A stretch of DNA of 64,000 nucleotides, taken from Doryteuthis pealeii (Eukaryota; Mollusca; Cephalopoda; Myopsida; Loliginidae). The stretch covers positions 15,886,816-15,950,815 of the forward strand of contig CM042176.1 in the NCBI GenBank assembly GCA_023376005.1, given 5' to 3'. Positions 46,200 to 57,699 of this stretch are shown one piece after another; position 1 is the first letter of the stretch; every line of letters begins with the position of its first letter. The position numbers and the translations under genes are program-made. The notes beneath the pieces are model-generated. The model did no database searches. It saw only the letters and a program-made list of their open reading frames with translations, and was not told where the DNA came from.

Positions 46200-47180
46200 C
46201 AACACAGAAAGAAAGAAAAAAAAGAATGAAAAAGGAGAGAGAGAAAAAGAGAAAAAGGAAAAAGAGAGAAAAAGAAAAAAGAATGAAAGAAAAAGAGAGA
46301 AAAAGAAAAAAGAATGAGAGAAAAAGAGAGAAAAAGAAAAAAGAATGAAAGAAAAAGAAAGAAAAAGAGAGAAAAAGAAAAAAGAATGAAAAGAAAAAAA
46401 GAATGAAAAGAGAGAAAAAGAAAAAAGAATGAAAAAGAAAAAAGAATGAAAGAATGAAAAGAATGAAAAAAAGAATGAAAAAGAATGAAAGAAAAAAGAA
46501 TGAAAAAGAAAAGAAAAAAGATGAAAGAATGAAAGAAAAAAGAAATGAAAAAGAATGAAAGAAAAAAAGAATGAAAAAAGAATGAAAGAAAAAAGAATGA
46601 AAAAGAATGAAGAAAAAAGAATGAAAAAGAATGAATGAAAAAAGATGAAAAAAAAGAACGAAAAAGAATGAATGAAAAAAGAATGAAAGAAAAAGAACGA
46701 AAAAGAATGAAAGAAAAAAGAAACGAAAAAGAATGAAAGAAAAGAACGGAAAAGAGAGAAAGAAAAAAAGAACGGAAAAGAGAGAAAGAAAAAAAGAACG
46801 GAAAAGAGAGAAAGAAAAAAGAAAAAAGAGAGAAAGAAAAAAAGAACGGAAAAGAGAGAAAGAAAAACGGAAAAGAGAAAAAAAAAAGAACGGAAAAGAG
46901 AGAAGAAAAAAAAGAACGGAAAAGAGAGAAAGAAAAAAACGGAAAAGAGAGAAAGAAAAAGAACGAAAAGAGAGAAAGAAAAAGAACGAAAAAGAGAGAA
47001 GAAAAAAAGAAAAAAAAGAAGAAAAGAAAAAAAGAAAAAAAAGAAGAAGAAAAAAGAACGAAAAGAGAGAAAGAAAAAAGAACGAAAAGAGAGAAAGAAA
47101 AAAGAACGAAAAGAGAGAAAGAACGAAAAAGAGAGAAAGAAAAAAGAATGAAAAAGAAAAAAAAAAGGAGAGAAATAGTG
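46200..47180. repeat. 1-kb polypurine (GAAAAAGA)n tract
   Basis: Almost only A and G on the plus strand: gaaagaaaaaagaatg units at left, gaacggaaaagagagaaag units at right. Open frames of over 350 codons on the minus strand are low-complexity artefacts (F, S, L only). Confidence 0.95.
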
Positions 47181-47372
47181 AACTGACATATTGACCCAGT
47201 AATGCCTACCCCCCCCACACACACACATTTAGAGGACTTAATCAAATGGATCTCCATGATTACATATTACTGAATACACTCGCCCCCCCCCCACTCCCAT
47301 CACCATCAGGTTGCACTGACAACACAGATATCCATGACTTTCTCCAACCGTCCCTTTCAGTCATCCCCCCCT

Positions 47373-47440
47373 CCGGCCAACAGGTGTCACCATTGGGGAA
47401 GTCTTACCCCTCTGCAGAGGTACAGGCAGCTGACAGGGCT
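47373..47440 (+). mobile_element. R1 3'-end fragment
   Basis: ggccaacaggtgtcaccatt and cttacccctctgcagaggta. Confidence 0.7.
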
Positions 47441-47450
47441 CTAGGCATGT

Positions 47451-47846
47451 GAATTGGTCAACTAATTTCAAAGACTTACAATCCAGTGTGCAGATGTCTC
47501 CATCTTGTTTAAAACACATATGCATTTTTGCACCTAAATATGTCTATAGTAGTCCATGCCTTTCCTATGCGTATATTGATATTGCTTTCTATAGATGAGA
47601 TATTACTACCTAGGTATGTGGTCTATTAATTTCAGAGGCTTACCATATAGTATGGAGATGTCTTCATCTTGTTTAAAACAGATGCATTATTGCACATAAA
47701 TATGTCTATATCAGCCCATGCCTTTCCTTTGTGTATATTGACATCACTTTCTATAGATGAGATATTACTACCTAGGTATATGAATTGGTCTACTAATTTC
47801 AGAGGGTTACCATCTGGTATGGAGATGTCTATCTTGTTTAAAATAC
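47451..47846 (-). pseudogene. LINE reverse-transcriptase relic, internally repeated
   Basis: Minus-strand translation includes NPLKLVDQFIYLGSNISS and IESDVNIHKGKAWADID. This matches the widespread LINE motif F-x-Y-L-G-S-x-I-S-S-x-E-x-D-V-x-x-R-x-x-K-A-W-x-A-I-D, which follows the RT fingers-palm in RTE/Jockey-type elements. The same about 165-base block occurs nearly three times in a row, with stops and frameshifts between blocks, so it is a dead, rearranged piece. Catalytic FADD is absent. Confidence 0.78.
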
Positions 47847-48217
47847 AGAATTACTACATTTTCAATTCTGGCATTCTTCCTATAAGAGAAAAAAAAATCT
47901 AGGTAATATGGTTAAATAAAAAAAGTGTTTCCTCCCAGACAAAACAGAGTCACCTTGCTAATGGGGTATAAACATATGCCACCCCTGTTAAGTGGTACAG
48001 CTCAAAAAGGCTTAAAAACACAATTGTAGGCCAAGGTAGTAAAACCAGCTAATCTTTTGCCCGGAGGATATTTGAAATAATCCAGTAATTTGTTATGTTC
48101 TCAAGAGCAAGAGTCAGCAGAGGGAGAAATACTTTTCCTCTTTTTAAATTATCAGCTGTTTTCTTTCTTTCCTCTTTATTTCATTTTTATTTTATTTTAT
48201 TCTAGATTTGTTTGTTT

Positions 48218-48800
48218 TGTTTTGGTTTTGTTTTACGGCATATCAACCTCAGTGGGTCATTTAATGCCAATAAAGTTTTGAAATAAATCAATTCTTAATG
48301 TATAATACAATTTTTTTATAAATACATTTTTCTATTTAACCCATAGATGGGACCCTAACAGGTACTATCACTCCGGGTCAGAGTGGACCAGGGAGCAATG
48401 GTGATTAAGGGGTGCTCCACATTCCCCAACCCTACAAAACTGGAACCTCACCATCAGATAGAGTTTAACGTCATTCCCAGGACATGTAGACCCGCAGCAA
48501 CCGTCTTCTAGCACCCATAGTATAAAAAGGGGTTGGGGCTTGCCATAAGGGCAATAGGGTTGGGAAAATCATATAGGTGCTAGGGCTTGACGTGACCAGC
48601 CGATTGATCGGAGAGGGCCTCTCCGACCGCCTGTCTAGCAAAGTGGAGTATTGCAAGTCATGGACTGCTCAGCCACCTGGGTTTTATCCTTAAGCATCAC
48701 AAGGTCGCCACCCACAGCCAACAGGTGGCCCCATTGAGGGAGTCTTCCCCCCTCTGCAGAGGTGAAGTCGTGCATTCTAATGCCCATCCAACAGGGTGGT
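48218..48800 (+). mobile_element. R1 repeat, full length
   Basis: ttttacggcatatcaacctc to gcccatccaacagggtggtt. Confidence 0.87.
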
Positions 48801-49457
48801 TTATTTCTAGAGGAAATAGAGGTAATAGATGGTTTGGTTTGGTTTGGTTTGTTTCAGGCCCTGACACTAACTTTTTTTCATGTCCGTCCCAAACAAAAAT
48901 TATCAACAATCCCGAAATCAAAATATTTTTGTTTAATTCATTAGCATCATTTATACTTGTCAGTCATCAGTAGCATAATAACATGTAATAAAACATTAAG
49001 AAAAGCTGAAGCAGTGATAATTCTGGATATTTGGACAAAAAATCCATTTCCTAGTGTGTGTTGAGCTAAAAAAAATACTTTTTTTTACTTTAAGTTACCC
49101 TGAGTTTGATTTATTCATAACAAATTGCTTTAAAAACTAATAAATATGTTTACTGGTTTAAAATAATTTACAGATTCCAAAGGTTCATCATGTCCTTAGA
49201 AAAAGGAAACTAATGATTACATGAAATTGAAATTTCAAAAAAATTTTTTATTGAGACGAAGGGGAAAAAAATGTTCATGATAATTCTTTCATATTCATTT
49301 TTTATTGAATTCGGTCTCCGTGACCGAGATCCTCCGTCCACCACACCTTTACAGCACGTTTAGGAAAATTTTTTATCGTCCCTGGCAAACTGTCCCGGAT
49401 GGATGTAAATTTTATCGTCCCTGGGACAACAGGACGGCATTAATGTCGAGCCCTAGT

Positions 49458-49576
49458 TTGTTTTGTGGCATATCAACCTCAGTGGGCCATTTAATGCTGA
49501 CAACAAAGTTTTGAAATAAATTCATTCTTAATAGATACTCATTTTTTTTATAAACATTTTTCTATTTAATCCATAG
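49458..49576 (+). mobile_element. R1 5' fragment
   Basis: tttgttttgtggcatatcaa to tttctatttaatccatag. Confidence 0.75.
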
Positions 49577-49579
49577 TAT

Positions 49580-49882
49580 ATATATATATAAGTGTTTGAG
49601 ATGGCGATGGCCGACAATTTTTGGGAGATTATGTGCTTAATTAAAGTCATACCTAATTTGAGAATTAATTAGTTATAATTAAATGAATTAGGCGTGCATA
49701 TCGGTTTAAATGTAAGGCGTAAACAAATCGAGAAAAAGTCAATCTCTGTATGTACCACTTTGGAGGGGATTTCGCTGACGAAAACTGATCCCTCATTTCT
49801 TGATCACATTAGATTCCATTCATTTCTATAATTGAGTAAATTTTAACTTTGTCTACTTTAAACTGCTCACAGAAGGACTCAG

Positions 49883-49915
<33 letters not shown>

Positions 49916-50140
49916 GGACTTTTATTTGAATAGAATGAGTTGTGAGGTGAATAGATAGTGAACTTTGAAATATCCCATCAAACAGGTAAAAAAAATACCA
50001 AAAACTTTTGGAGTGGGGGAAATTTGGTAGGCAAAGAGTTAAACATTTTGTGTTTTTACAGATTTCCAGATATAAACTGATACCCTAGTTACAACAATAA
50101 TAAAATTGAACAAAAAGATAACTGAAGATCTGATTTATCA
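49580..50140. other. No gene seen; (AAT)n microsatellite
   Basis: AT-rich; a trinucleotide run ataataataataat lies at about 49883-49914. Confidence 0.6.
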
Positions 50141-50144
50141 ATTG

Positions 50145-50790
50145 ATTTTAATGGCATGTCAACCTGTCTAAGGTTATCTTATGCCTAGAGGTTAGGGAAT
50201 CACATTCATTATACGTTTAGTTTCTTAAGGATTCTTTCTTTTTTTTGTACAGTCCTATTGAATACAAATAATTTTCAAACAGATCTATTTGACCCATAGA
50301 TGAGACACTAACAGGTACTACCACTTGAGGTCATAGTGGACCTGGGAGTAATGGCAAATAGATCTGTTCAAAAGTTATTCATATTCGATAGGACGATCTG
50401 CAAAAAAATAAATAAACAAATTTGAAAAAAATAAATAAATAAAATGAATAAATAAAATTTTTAAAAATCAAGAAAAAATTACACAAAAAAAAAAATGGAA
50501 ATATGAACATAAAATGAATGCAATTCCCTAACGTCTAAGCATAAAATAATCCTGCACAGATTGACATGCCATTAAAATTAATCCCATAGATTACTACCAC
50601 TCGAGGTCATAGTATACCTGGGAGTAATGGTGAATAGATCTGTTTAAAAATTATTCATATTTGATAAGACTGTGCAAAAAATAAAATAAATAAATAAAAT
50701 ACACAAAAAAAAAAAAAATGGAAATATGAATGTACAAGAATGCAATTCCCTAACCTCATAGCATAAAATGCCATTAAAATCAATCAATCA
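50145..50790. repeat. Inverted and direct copies of an R1-like/minisatellite-flank repeat
   Basis: ggcatgtcaacctgtctaag and gggaatcacattcat on the left are mirrored at 50490-50580 (atgaatgcaattccctaac). A third, direct copy follows at 50585-50790. Between them lie A-rich spacers. Confidence 0.65.
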
Positions 50791-50874
50791 AAAAATAAAC
50801 AATTTTTTTTTAAATAAAAAATTAATTAAAAATAATTGAAAAATAATTAAAAGAATAATTTTTTTTTAAATTTT

Positions 50875-51135
50875 AATTTAAATTTAAAAAGATATTTTAT
50901 ATACTTTAATTCTTTTTTTAAATTAAAAATTTTTTAATTCTTTAATTTTTTAAATTAAAAAAAATTTTTTTTAATTTAAAATTCTTTTAATTTAAAAAAA
51001 TTCTTTTTTTAAATTGTAAAAGAATTTTTTTAAAATTTTTTTTAATTAAAAAAATAAAAAGAATAAAGAATTAAAAATTTTTTAATTTAAAAAAAAGAAT
51101 TAAAGTATATAAAATATCTTTTTAAATTAAAATTA
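50875..51135. repeat. Pure A/T long palindrome
   Basis: aaagatattttatatacttt on the left faces aaagtatataaaatatcttt on the right, with further inverted pairing inward. Nearly 250 bases contain hardly any G or C. Confidence 0.85.
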
Positions 51136-51282
51136 AAATTTAAAAAAAAAAAAAAAAAAAATAATACCCCCTCCCCAGAAAATACTTAGTTTAAAAACAT
51201 TTTTAAAAATGAGGTCAAAAAAGAAAAAAAACTAAGAGGCAATCATTAGTGGGGTGTGGGGCAGCAGGGGGCAGAATATGGG

Positions 51283-51500
51283 TTGATTTGAATGTCTGCA
51301 ATGGGAGATTGATAGGAGGAATGGAGAAGAGACGAGTAACCACTTGATTTCTTTCTGTAAACAAAAACTTTCTAGAAGCGGTTTTACTTCCTGTCCAGCA
51401 GAAAAAATAAAATAAAACTAAAACTAAAACAAAAAAACTGTGTCACCAACTGAGTCAGTTTCCACACGTTAATTACTCAAGACAAATTACCACATTGGCT
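51283..51500 (+). repeat. R11 dispersed repeat, copy 1
   Basis: gaagagacgagtaaccactt, tttccacacgttaattactc; second copy at 55022-55206. Confidence 0.7.
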
Positions 51501-51561
51501 CCAAAACCAAAAATCAAATGACAGACAACAATTATAACACAAATACACATTGTAGAAGCAA

Positions 51562-51805
51562 TATTCCAATTACCGTCAAATTGGCAGACAAGGCAAACCG
51601 TAACTCAATACGGTCCCTGCATTGTCACAAGCCTAGTGCAGAATGTCAGGTTAATTATCTGGCACCCCACTGAACCAATCAGGACTCAAGGAATGGAATC
51701 ACCCAAATGCATGAATGGAATATTCCCGAGTGTCATAAATACCAACTGCTTTGTGCACCAATTCAATAGTGCTTAGTAGTTGTTCAAACCAACAGTATAC
51801 TAATT
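51562..51805 (+). repeat. R8 dispersed repeat, plus copy
   Basis: ccaattaccgtcaaattggc, caatcaggactcaaggaatg and aaaccaacagtata; inverse of 36990-37265. Confidence 0.75.
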
Positions 51806-51931
51806 TACTAATTTTAACAATTTAGTTCCTAGCTAGCCTTTTATAGACACACATACACATTTATATACGGTAAAGGTTTTCTTTTGTATACAGCATCACT
51901 CAAGTATTATTGGGGCAGGGTATTTCATACA

Positions 51932-52134
51932 TCTTATTATAATGGAGATTGTGTGTTTGTCTGTCTGTAACCGAAACTAAATCCCTATTCAAGTCACAAT
52001 TCCCTTAGTTATTGACGTCACATTTACCATGAATTTATTTTTATTTAAACCTCAATTATTGATAAAATTGTTATACCTTATTAATACTGTTGACCATATC
52101 TACGTACTAATAGCATGTAATTGTATTTATATAA
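51932..52134 (+). mobile_element. Helitron, 5' third only
   Basis: A|TCTTATTATAATGGAGATTG to taatagcatgtaattg, where it is cut by a SINE2 scrap. Confidence 0.8.
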
Positions 52135-52137
52135 CCA

Positions 52138-52190
52138 TGTGGTTTCTAGCTGAACGCTCTACCGACTGAGCTATGCAACTGACCAAATAT
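52138..52190 (-). mobile_element. SINE2 head fragment
   Basis: gtggtttctagctgaacgc and tctaccgactgagctatgc (reverse of the SINE2 A box). Confidence 0.65.
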
Positions 52191-52294
52191 GTTAACCATA
52201 ATAGAACCAATGCACAACATGTCAACGCACCAACTACCACAATACTACCAAAAGATTCAGAGAAATAGTCTGCAATCCTAATAGAATTATTTTT

Positions 52295-52736
52295 TTTGTT
52301 TTGTTTTACGGCATATCAACCTCGATGGGTCATTTAATGCCGACAAAGTTGTGAAATAAGTTCATTCTTAATGCATAATACAATTTTGTTTATGAACTCA
52401 TGTTTTTCTATTTAACCCATAGATGGGACTCTAACAGGTACTACCACTCTGGGTCAGAGTGGACCAGGGAGCAATGGTGATGAAGGTCATTCCAAGGACA
52501 CGTAGACCCTCAGTCACCGCCTTCTAGCACCCATATGATAAAAAGGGGTTGGGGCTTGCCATAAGGGCAATAGGGTTGGGAAAATCATATAGGTGCTAGG
52601 GCTTGACGTGACCAGCCGATTGATCGGAGGGGGCCTCTCCGACTGCCCGTCTAGACCAAGATAGAGCCAAAGTGGAGTATTGCAAGTCATGGACTGCTCA
52701 TCCACCTGGGTTCTATCCTTAAGCATCACGGGTCGT
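52295..52736 (+). mobile_element. R1 repeat with internal deletion, 3' truncated in poly-T
   Basis: ttttacggcatatcaacctc to taagcatcacgggtcg; lacks about 65 bases around 52488. Confidence 0.85.
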
Positions 52737-52928
52737 TTTTTTTTTTTTTTTTTTTTTATATTTGGTTTCTCCTATTTTTGGCATTTAGTTTGAGAGTGGG
52801 AAATACCAATCTTTGATGACTCACTATTATTTCAAATTCAACTTATTTCAAGTTACAACAGAAAATGAAAATAAGTAGAAAGCACTCGGCAAAAACTTTT
52901 TCTTACAATTAAAAATACTTTACAAATA

Positions 52929-53576
52929 CTAGCAAATATATGCACCCTCCTTAGGGTGAAAGTATTTAAGTTTTAATGTAATATTATATAAATTTAGAAC
53001 GGCTAATGAAACTAAATAACAATGCAGATAAAAACATTTGAAACAGACGAGGGTATAATAATAAAAAAAATTAAAAAAAAAAAAAAAAAAAAAAAAGAAC
53101 AATTGAAACCTTACTCTTCCATCACTCCCATCTTTCATCGTCAAATTTTCCTAATTTAACTATTTAGTTAAAATAGGAAGTAAAGAACAAAACGACAGTT
53201 ATTTTTTCTTGTTAATGAATTTCTTTTAAGATTTATCCCCGAGATTTTTACTCATATTCATTAAGATAAAACTAAACAATTAGAAATCAATAATACTAAG
53301 CAAATGTTTATTAAAATCAACTTTTTAATATCAATATGCAAATTAGCCTTCCAGTTCACACTGTAAATCACTATTTTGTTGTATATATAAATGCAATTGC
53401 ATGTTATGAGTGTGTAGATATGGCCAACAGTATTAATAATGGAAAACAACTTTAATAATTGAGGTCCAAAAAAAAAAAAAAAAATCATGCAGAATGTGAT
53501 GTAAATTACTAAGGAAATTGTGACTTGAGCAGTGATATAGTTTCAGTTACAGATAAACACAATCTCCATTATAAGA
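52929..53576 (-). mobile_element. Non-autonomous Helitron, full length, minus
   Basis: Minus strand A|TCTTATAATGGAG at 53576 and CTAG|T at 52929, 648 bp. The 3' hairpin is slightly damaged (caccctccttagggtg). Its 5' end is a few bases from a hammerhead SINE tail. Confidence 0.87.
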
Positions 53577-53582
53577 TTATAT

Positions 53583-53860
53583 ATATATAAAGTAATCCAC
53601 AGACACGTGTTTCGAGGTATCACCTCTCATCAGTGTGGTTATACTGTTTAACAGCTACCTCTGGCCGGGTTCGAGACCCGAATGAACTTTCGTTCGCCAA
53701 TCCTCTTACCCGTACGGCCACAGGCAGCTGTCAAATATAGGAGACTAGTTAATCGCTACATTTCTAAGCAGAAATGAATTCACTAGAGGACTCAAACTTT
53801 ATGTAAACAAAGCGAGGCTTAGCTGTATGCTGAATACGGTGAATTTTGCAATTAAATCCC
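53583..53860 (-). mobile_element. Hammerhead SINE, minus copy, intact ribozyme
   Basis: On the minus strand: middle region alignable to 20680-20820, tRNA-like block with A box GTGGCCGTACGGG (53721-53709) and B box GGGTCTCGAACCC (53679-53667), spaced 30 bases as in a tRNA, then a perfect hammerhead at the 3' end and a short (TA)n tail. The exact left limit on this strand is uncertain. No coding capacity. Confidence 0.8.
53597..53638 (-). ncRNA. Minimal type I-like hammerhead ribozyme
   Basis: 42 bases on the minus strand, in order: CCACA (stem I), CTGATGA (core), GAGG-TGATA-CCTC (stem II), GAAA (core), CACGTGTC (two-pair stem III with the cleavage-site C), TGTGG (stem I). Every invariant hammerhead nucleotide (CUGANGA, GAAA, UH) is present and both long helices pair perfectly. 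Such one- to two-pair stem III forms are known from Penelope-like elements and retrozymes, where they often work as dimers. Activity is inferred. Confidence 0.88.
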
Positions 53861-53934
53861 TTCTAATTAAAGTGCTTTTTGTACCTTTTTAAAGCATGTG
53901 TACCTTGCTAATTTAAATTCTGGATGGGGCTGTT

Positions 53935-54150
53935 TGCATTTCACTTCATACTAATGACATTGTGAAAAGCATTAATCCAACTATTCTCCCTCAAGCTATG
54001 GGTAAATAATAGGGCAGACTGGGCCCTTTATTCTTGGTGTGGTTACTGGTCTAAGAGAAGGGAAACTGAATTCAAACTAGTTTTATTCCATTCAAAAATT
54101 GACCATGTGCCACCTCCTGCCTGTGACAGAACAAATGGATAAATAGATAC
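53935..54150 (+). mobile_element. SINE1, headless
   Basis: ctgtttgcatttcacttcat, taatagggcagactgggccc and aattgaccatgtgccacct. Confidence 0.75.
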
Positions 54151-54169
54151 TATTATTATTTTAGTAAGA

Positions 54170-54510
54170 CTAGCAAGAATATGCATGAATATCTAAGTTT
54201 AAAAGTAATGAAATATACTAACTCTTAACGTCCTATACAGCATCATTCGTTTTCCTAATCTACCCTAAATGATAGCCTTTGTTTAAAATGTAATATTAAA
54301 CATATTTAGAAGTCTTTGATTTAAGGGAAATAACAGGTAACTTTAAATGAAAAGGCCATTTTTAGGCATTTTTTGATAAATCCTTATCGGAATGCGGCAC
54401 TGGACTTAGAAAATTCTCAACAGGATGTGAAGAGTTAATTTAGAAAGACTAATGAAATTGAATAAGAACGCATATAAAAAGATTACACTTATTTTAATTG
54501 CTTTCTATAT
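54170..54510 (-). mobile_element. Helitron 3' end, split by a MITE
   Basis: CTAG at 54170-54173 and tctaagtttaaaagtaatga up to 54217, then resumption at 54439 (tttagaaagactaatgaaat). The MITE 54218-54438 sits at the TTAA site. The hairpin is eroded. Confidence 0.75.
54218..54438. mobile_element. TTAA-target MITE, copy d, nested in Helitron
   Basis: ctaa, CTCTTAACGTCCT ... AGGATGTGAAGAG, ttaa. One internal deletion of about 20 bases (the cacctcattccacccgtccgg block). Confidence 0.87.
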
Positions 54511-54635
54511 AAAACCATTCATAGGATTGATTTTAATACGTTGGAAAATAAATAAAAAATACTTGAAATTTTTAAATGCCATAGAGAAGTGCTGATGCAA
54601 TTAAAGATTTAAAACTAAATGTTATTGTCCCAATA

Positions 54636-54790
54636 TCTTATCATAATGGAGATTATGTAACTGTCTCTCTGTAATCTAAACTATGTCACCACTGACGTCA
54701 CAATTTCCTTAGTTATTTAAGTTATATCATCAACAATTATGAAATAGTCATTATTATTTAATCTTAATTAGCATTTTATTCATTAACAAT
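54636..54790 (+). mobile_element. Helitron 5' fragment
   Basis: A|TCTTATCATAATGGAGATTA, then a diverged match to the first 150 bases of the family. Confidence 0.65.
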
Positions 54791-55021
54791 TAAAGTCTAG
54801 CCGAGTTAGATTTTCTAAGGCCAATTTTTAAGGAGAGTACGTCTGGTCTGATGGGACCCTAAAAGATACTAAAATTCACCATTAAATGCAGTTTAACATC
54901 ATACCGAGGACACTTAATATTCAGTATTTCTGAACACTGTATCTACCCAATCCCTCCACCATGAACAGGATGAGGTACAAGGCCAATTTTTAAGGAGAGT
55001 ACGTCTGGTTTGAATGCAGAT

Positions 55022-55206
55022 GAAGAATCTGCAATGAAAGATTGAAAGGAGGAGGAACCGAGAAGAGACGAGTAACCACTTGATATTTCTCTCGGTAAAC
55101 AAAAATTTCTAAAAATAGTTTTTTGTCTGGGAAGGAAATAAAAACTATGTCACCCAGTCAAATGATATTTCCACATGATGATTACGCAAGAAAAATTCCC
55201 ACATTT
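55022..55206 (+). repeat. R11 dispersed repeat, copy 2
   Basis: gaagagacgagtaaccactt, atttccacatgatgattac; preceded by SINE1 tail scraps (ggccaatttttaaggagagt, twice). Confidence 0.7.
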
Positions 55207-55304
55207 CTCTTATCTGCCCGGGGGGGAGGGGGGGAGGACTGGGACTCTTTTCTCTGACAGCATTCACCCTAGATACAATTAGCATACTCTAAGCCTCACC
55301 AGCA

Positions 55305-55892
55305 GACCGCCCTGTCGGCTGGGGTGTTAGAATGCACCGACTGCACCTCTGCAGAGGGGTAAGACTCCCCCAATAGTGCCACCTGTTGGCCGTGGGTGGT
55401 GACCCGTGATGCTTAAGGATAGAACCAAAGTGGATGAGCAGTTCATGACATGCAATACTCCACTTTGGCCCTATCTTGGGTTAGACGGGCGGTCGGAGAG
55501 GCCCCTCCGATCAATCGGCTGGTCACGTCAAGCCCTAGTACCTATATGATTTTCCCAACCCTATTGCCCTTATGGCAAGCCCCAACCCCTTTTTATCATA
55601 TGGGTGCTAGAAGGTGGTGGCTGCGGGTCTACATGTCCTGGGAATGACGTTAAACTCTATCTGATGGTGAGGTTCCAGTTCTGGAGGTTTGGGGAATGTG
55701 GAGCACCCCTTCATCACCATTGCTCCCTGGTCCACTCTGACCCGGAGTGGTAGTACCTGTTAGGGTCCCATCTATGGGTTAAATAGAAAAATGTATTTAT
55801 AAAAAAATTGTATTATCCATTAAGAATTGATTTATTTCAAAACTTTATCGGCATTAAATGACCCACTGAGGTTGATATGCCGTAAAACAATA
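55305..55892 (-). mobile_element. R1 repeat, full length, minus orientation
   Basis: Reverse complement of the 7.6-kb copy: accgccctgtcggctggggt at 55305, ttgatatgccgtaaaac at the right end. It is the only inverted full R1 in the window. Confidence 0.88.
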
Positions 55893-56124
55893 CAATCACC
55901 AGCAGAGTAGGACAGTTTTAGGTCTTGAAATTTTCAAATGCCATAGAGAAGTGCTAAGACATTTAAAAATTTAAAACTATAAAATGTTATTTTCTGTTAT
56001 GGCATTCACCCTGGGTTGGTTGAGCTGGCTCCATCCAACGAATTCAACCATGGTGAATCATGGAAAGAGTAATAATGGAATATGAAATTCACAAGCAGTC
56101 CCCAAACCCTGCATGCATATCCAG

Positions 56125-56403
56125 ACATGTTGATAGGAACGTGTCCTGCGTCTCTGATGCACAAAAATCTAAAAGGACTCAGTAAAATCATATCCATACA
56201 TCCCAGTGTTTTTCTTTTTTCTTCCTTCACCATTTCAAACAGTAAATACATTTCAATAGTTTCTTAGAAACGAATTACACAGGATAGGTTACAAGGTAAG
56301 AGTTAGATGGCTTTAGTTGGGACCCATAGATTTTCCGGGGACTCCTTCAAAGTAATTATGCACATCCCAGGATACACTATATTAAAAACATATCAGCACC
56401 ACT
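56125..56403. mobile_element. R12 MITE-like repeat, copy 1
   Basis: Matches 58148-58423 (gcacaaaaatctaaaaggac; gaattacacaggataggtta). Ends acatgttgata...gtgtcctgc / atcccaggata...tatcagca are imperfect inverted repeats. Confidence 0.65.
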
Positions 56404-56689
56404 GCATACCCTAGTCAGGGGAACGTGATGCCCTTGTTTGCTGCAGATTTTTCACAGATGCAGTGACAAGTACACCAAAAGCTGTTGATTCCTTTGGATT
56501 TTCGCCAAAACCCTTTTGAACAGATTGTGACCCTAATAGCACTGGGTGCCAAACCTTTCCACCTTGGGTGACCCTACCAGAAAATATAGTTCCTGACAAC
56601 ATGTCTTTGACAATACCAAGTATTCACAGCCATGTTGTGATGAGGAGGGGGTGGATAGGACTGTAGAATACACCAAAAGCACCTTGGCA

Positions 56690-56802
56690 GAGGGAAGAGC
56701 CCCCGCCAAAAGCACCTTTGCAGAGGGGGAAGAGCCCCCGCCAAAAGCACCTTTGCAGAGGGGGAAGAGCCCCCGCCAAAAGCACCTTTGCAGAGGGGGA
56801 AG
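56690..56802. repeat. 35-bp tandem minisatellite, about 4 copies
   Basis: Units aaaagcacctttgcagaggg, ggaagagcccccgcc. Confidence 0.92.
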
Positions 56803-56899
56803 AACCTATCTATGGCAAAACATTACTAGAATTATGGTAACAAAAATTATTAATTAACTAGCTATGGAGTGGCAATTAAGTTAGTAAATAAAATAAAAT

Positions 56900-57393
56900 G
56901 GTAATTTATGAGGAAGTGCGTCCCGGTCTCCTGCCTCAGAAATTGCTACCCGGGGACTATTAAAATAACGTCCCCAGCTATGTAGTCTCAGTGGTGTTAC
57001 TTGAAAGAAAACAACTAACTTAGGGCGTTAAATGTATTTTAGGGGGGGGGGCTTCTCTTTTTTTTGTCGTAATTCTTATTTATTTATCGTAATTTGTTTA
57101 GAAATTTTTTTATAGAAATTTGTAATTCTTGTTTAGATATGAAGATGGATATCTATCTATCTACCTCAATTTGTTCATTTTTTACTTTGTTTATATATAT
57201 CTATCCACCCATCTCCATTTGTTCATATAAAAAAAGAGAAGCCCCCCCCTCTAAAATACATTTAACGCCCTAAGCTGGTTGTTTTCTTTCAAGTAACACC
57301 ACCGAGACGACATAGCTGGGGACGTTATTTTAATAGTCACCGGGTTGCAATTTCTGAGGCAGGAGACCAGGACGCACTTCCTCATAAATTACC
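56900..57393. mobile_element. MITE with 8-bp target duplication, copy b
   Basis: 494 bp; GGTAATTTATGAGGAAGTGC at left and its reverse complement at right, inverted arms of roughly 160 bases. Flanked by aataaaat on both sides (56892-56899, 57394-57401). Confidence 0.9.
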
Positions 57394-57643
57394 AATAAAA
57401 TAATAATCTAGAAATAGGATAATTTTTGCCACTGGCCATGAGAGAATGTCAATTACTGGGAGGGTCCCCCCATCTTAAACTGTGTCACATCCTGTTACTA
57501 TAATAGTAGAGGCATTGTGTACAGCCTATTTAAGACATTTTTTCTTTTACGCACTTGCAGATGTTGGTTTGATTTTACAGCATGTCAACCTTTGTTGGGT
57601 TATTTTATGCTGAAGACCTTTTTTAAGGTTTACACATGCCTTG

Positions 57644-57645
<2 letters not shown>

Positions 57646-57690
<45 letters not shown>
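57646..57690. repeat. (TA)n microsatellite
   Basis: Alternating TA. Confidence 0.9.
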
Positions 57691-57693
<3 letters not shown>

Positions 57694-57699
57694 CACACC

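Noticed and set aside
46155..47257. Minus-strand open frames of over 350 codons
   Set aside because: Composition is almost only Phe, Ser and Leu from a polypyrimidine strand; overlapping frames are equally open, which is typical of low-complexity DNA.
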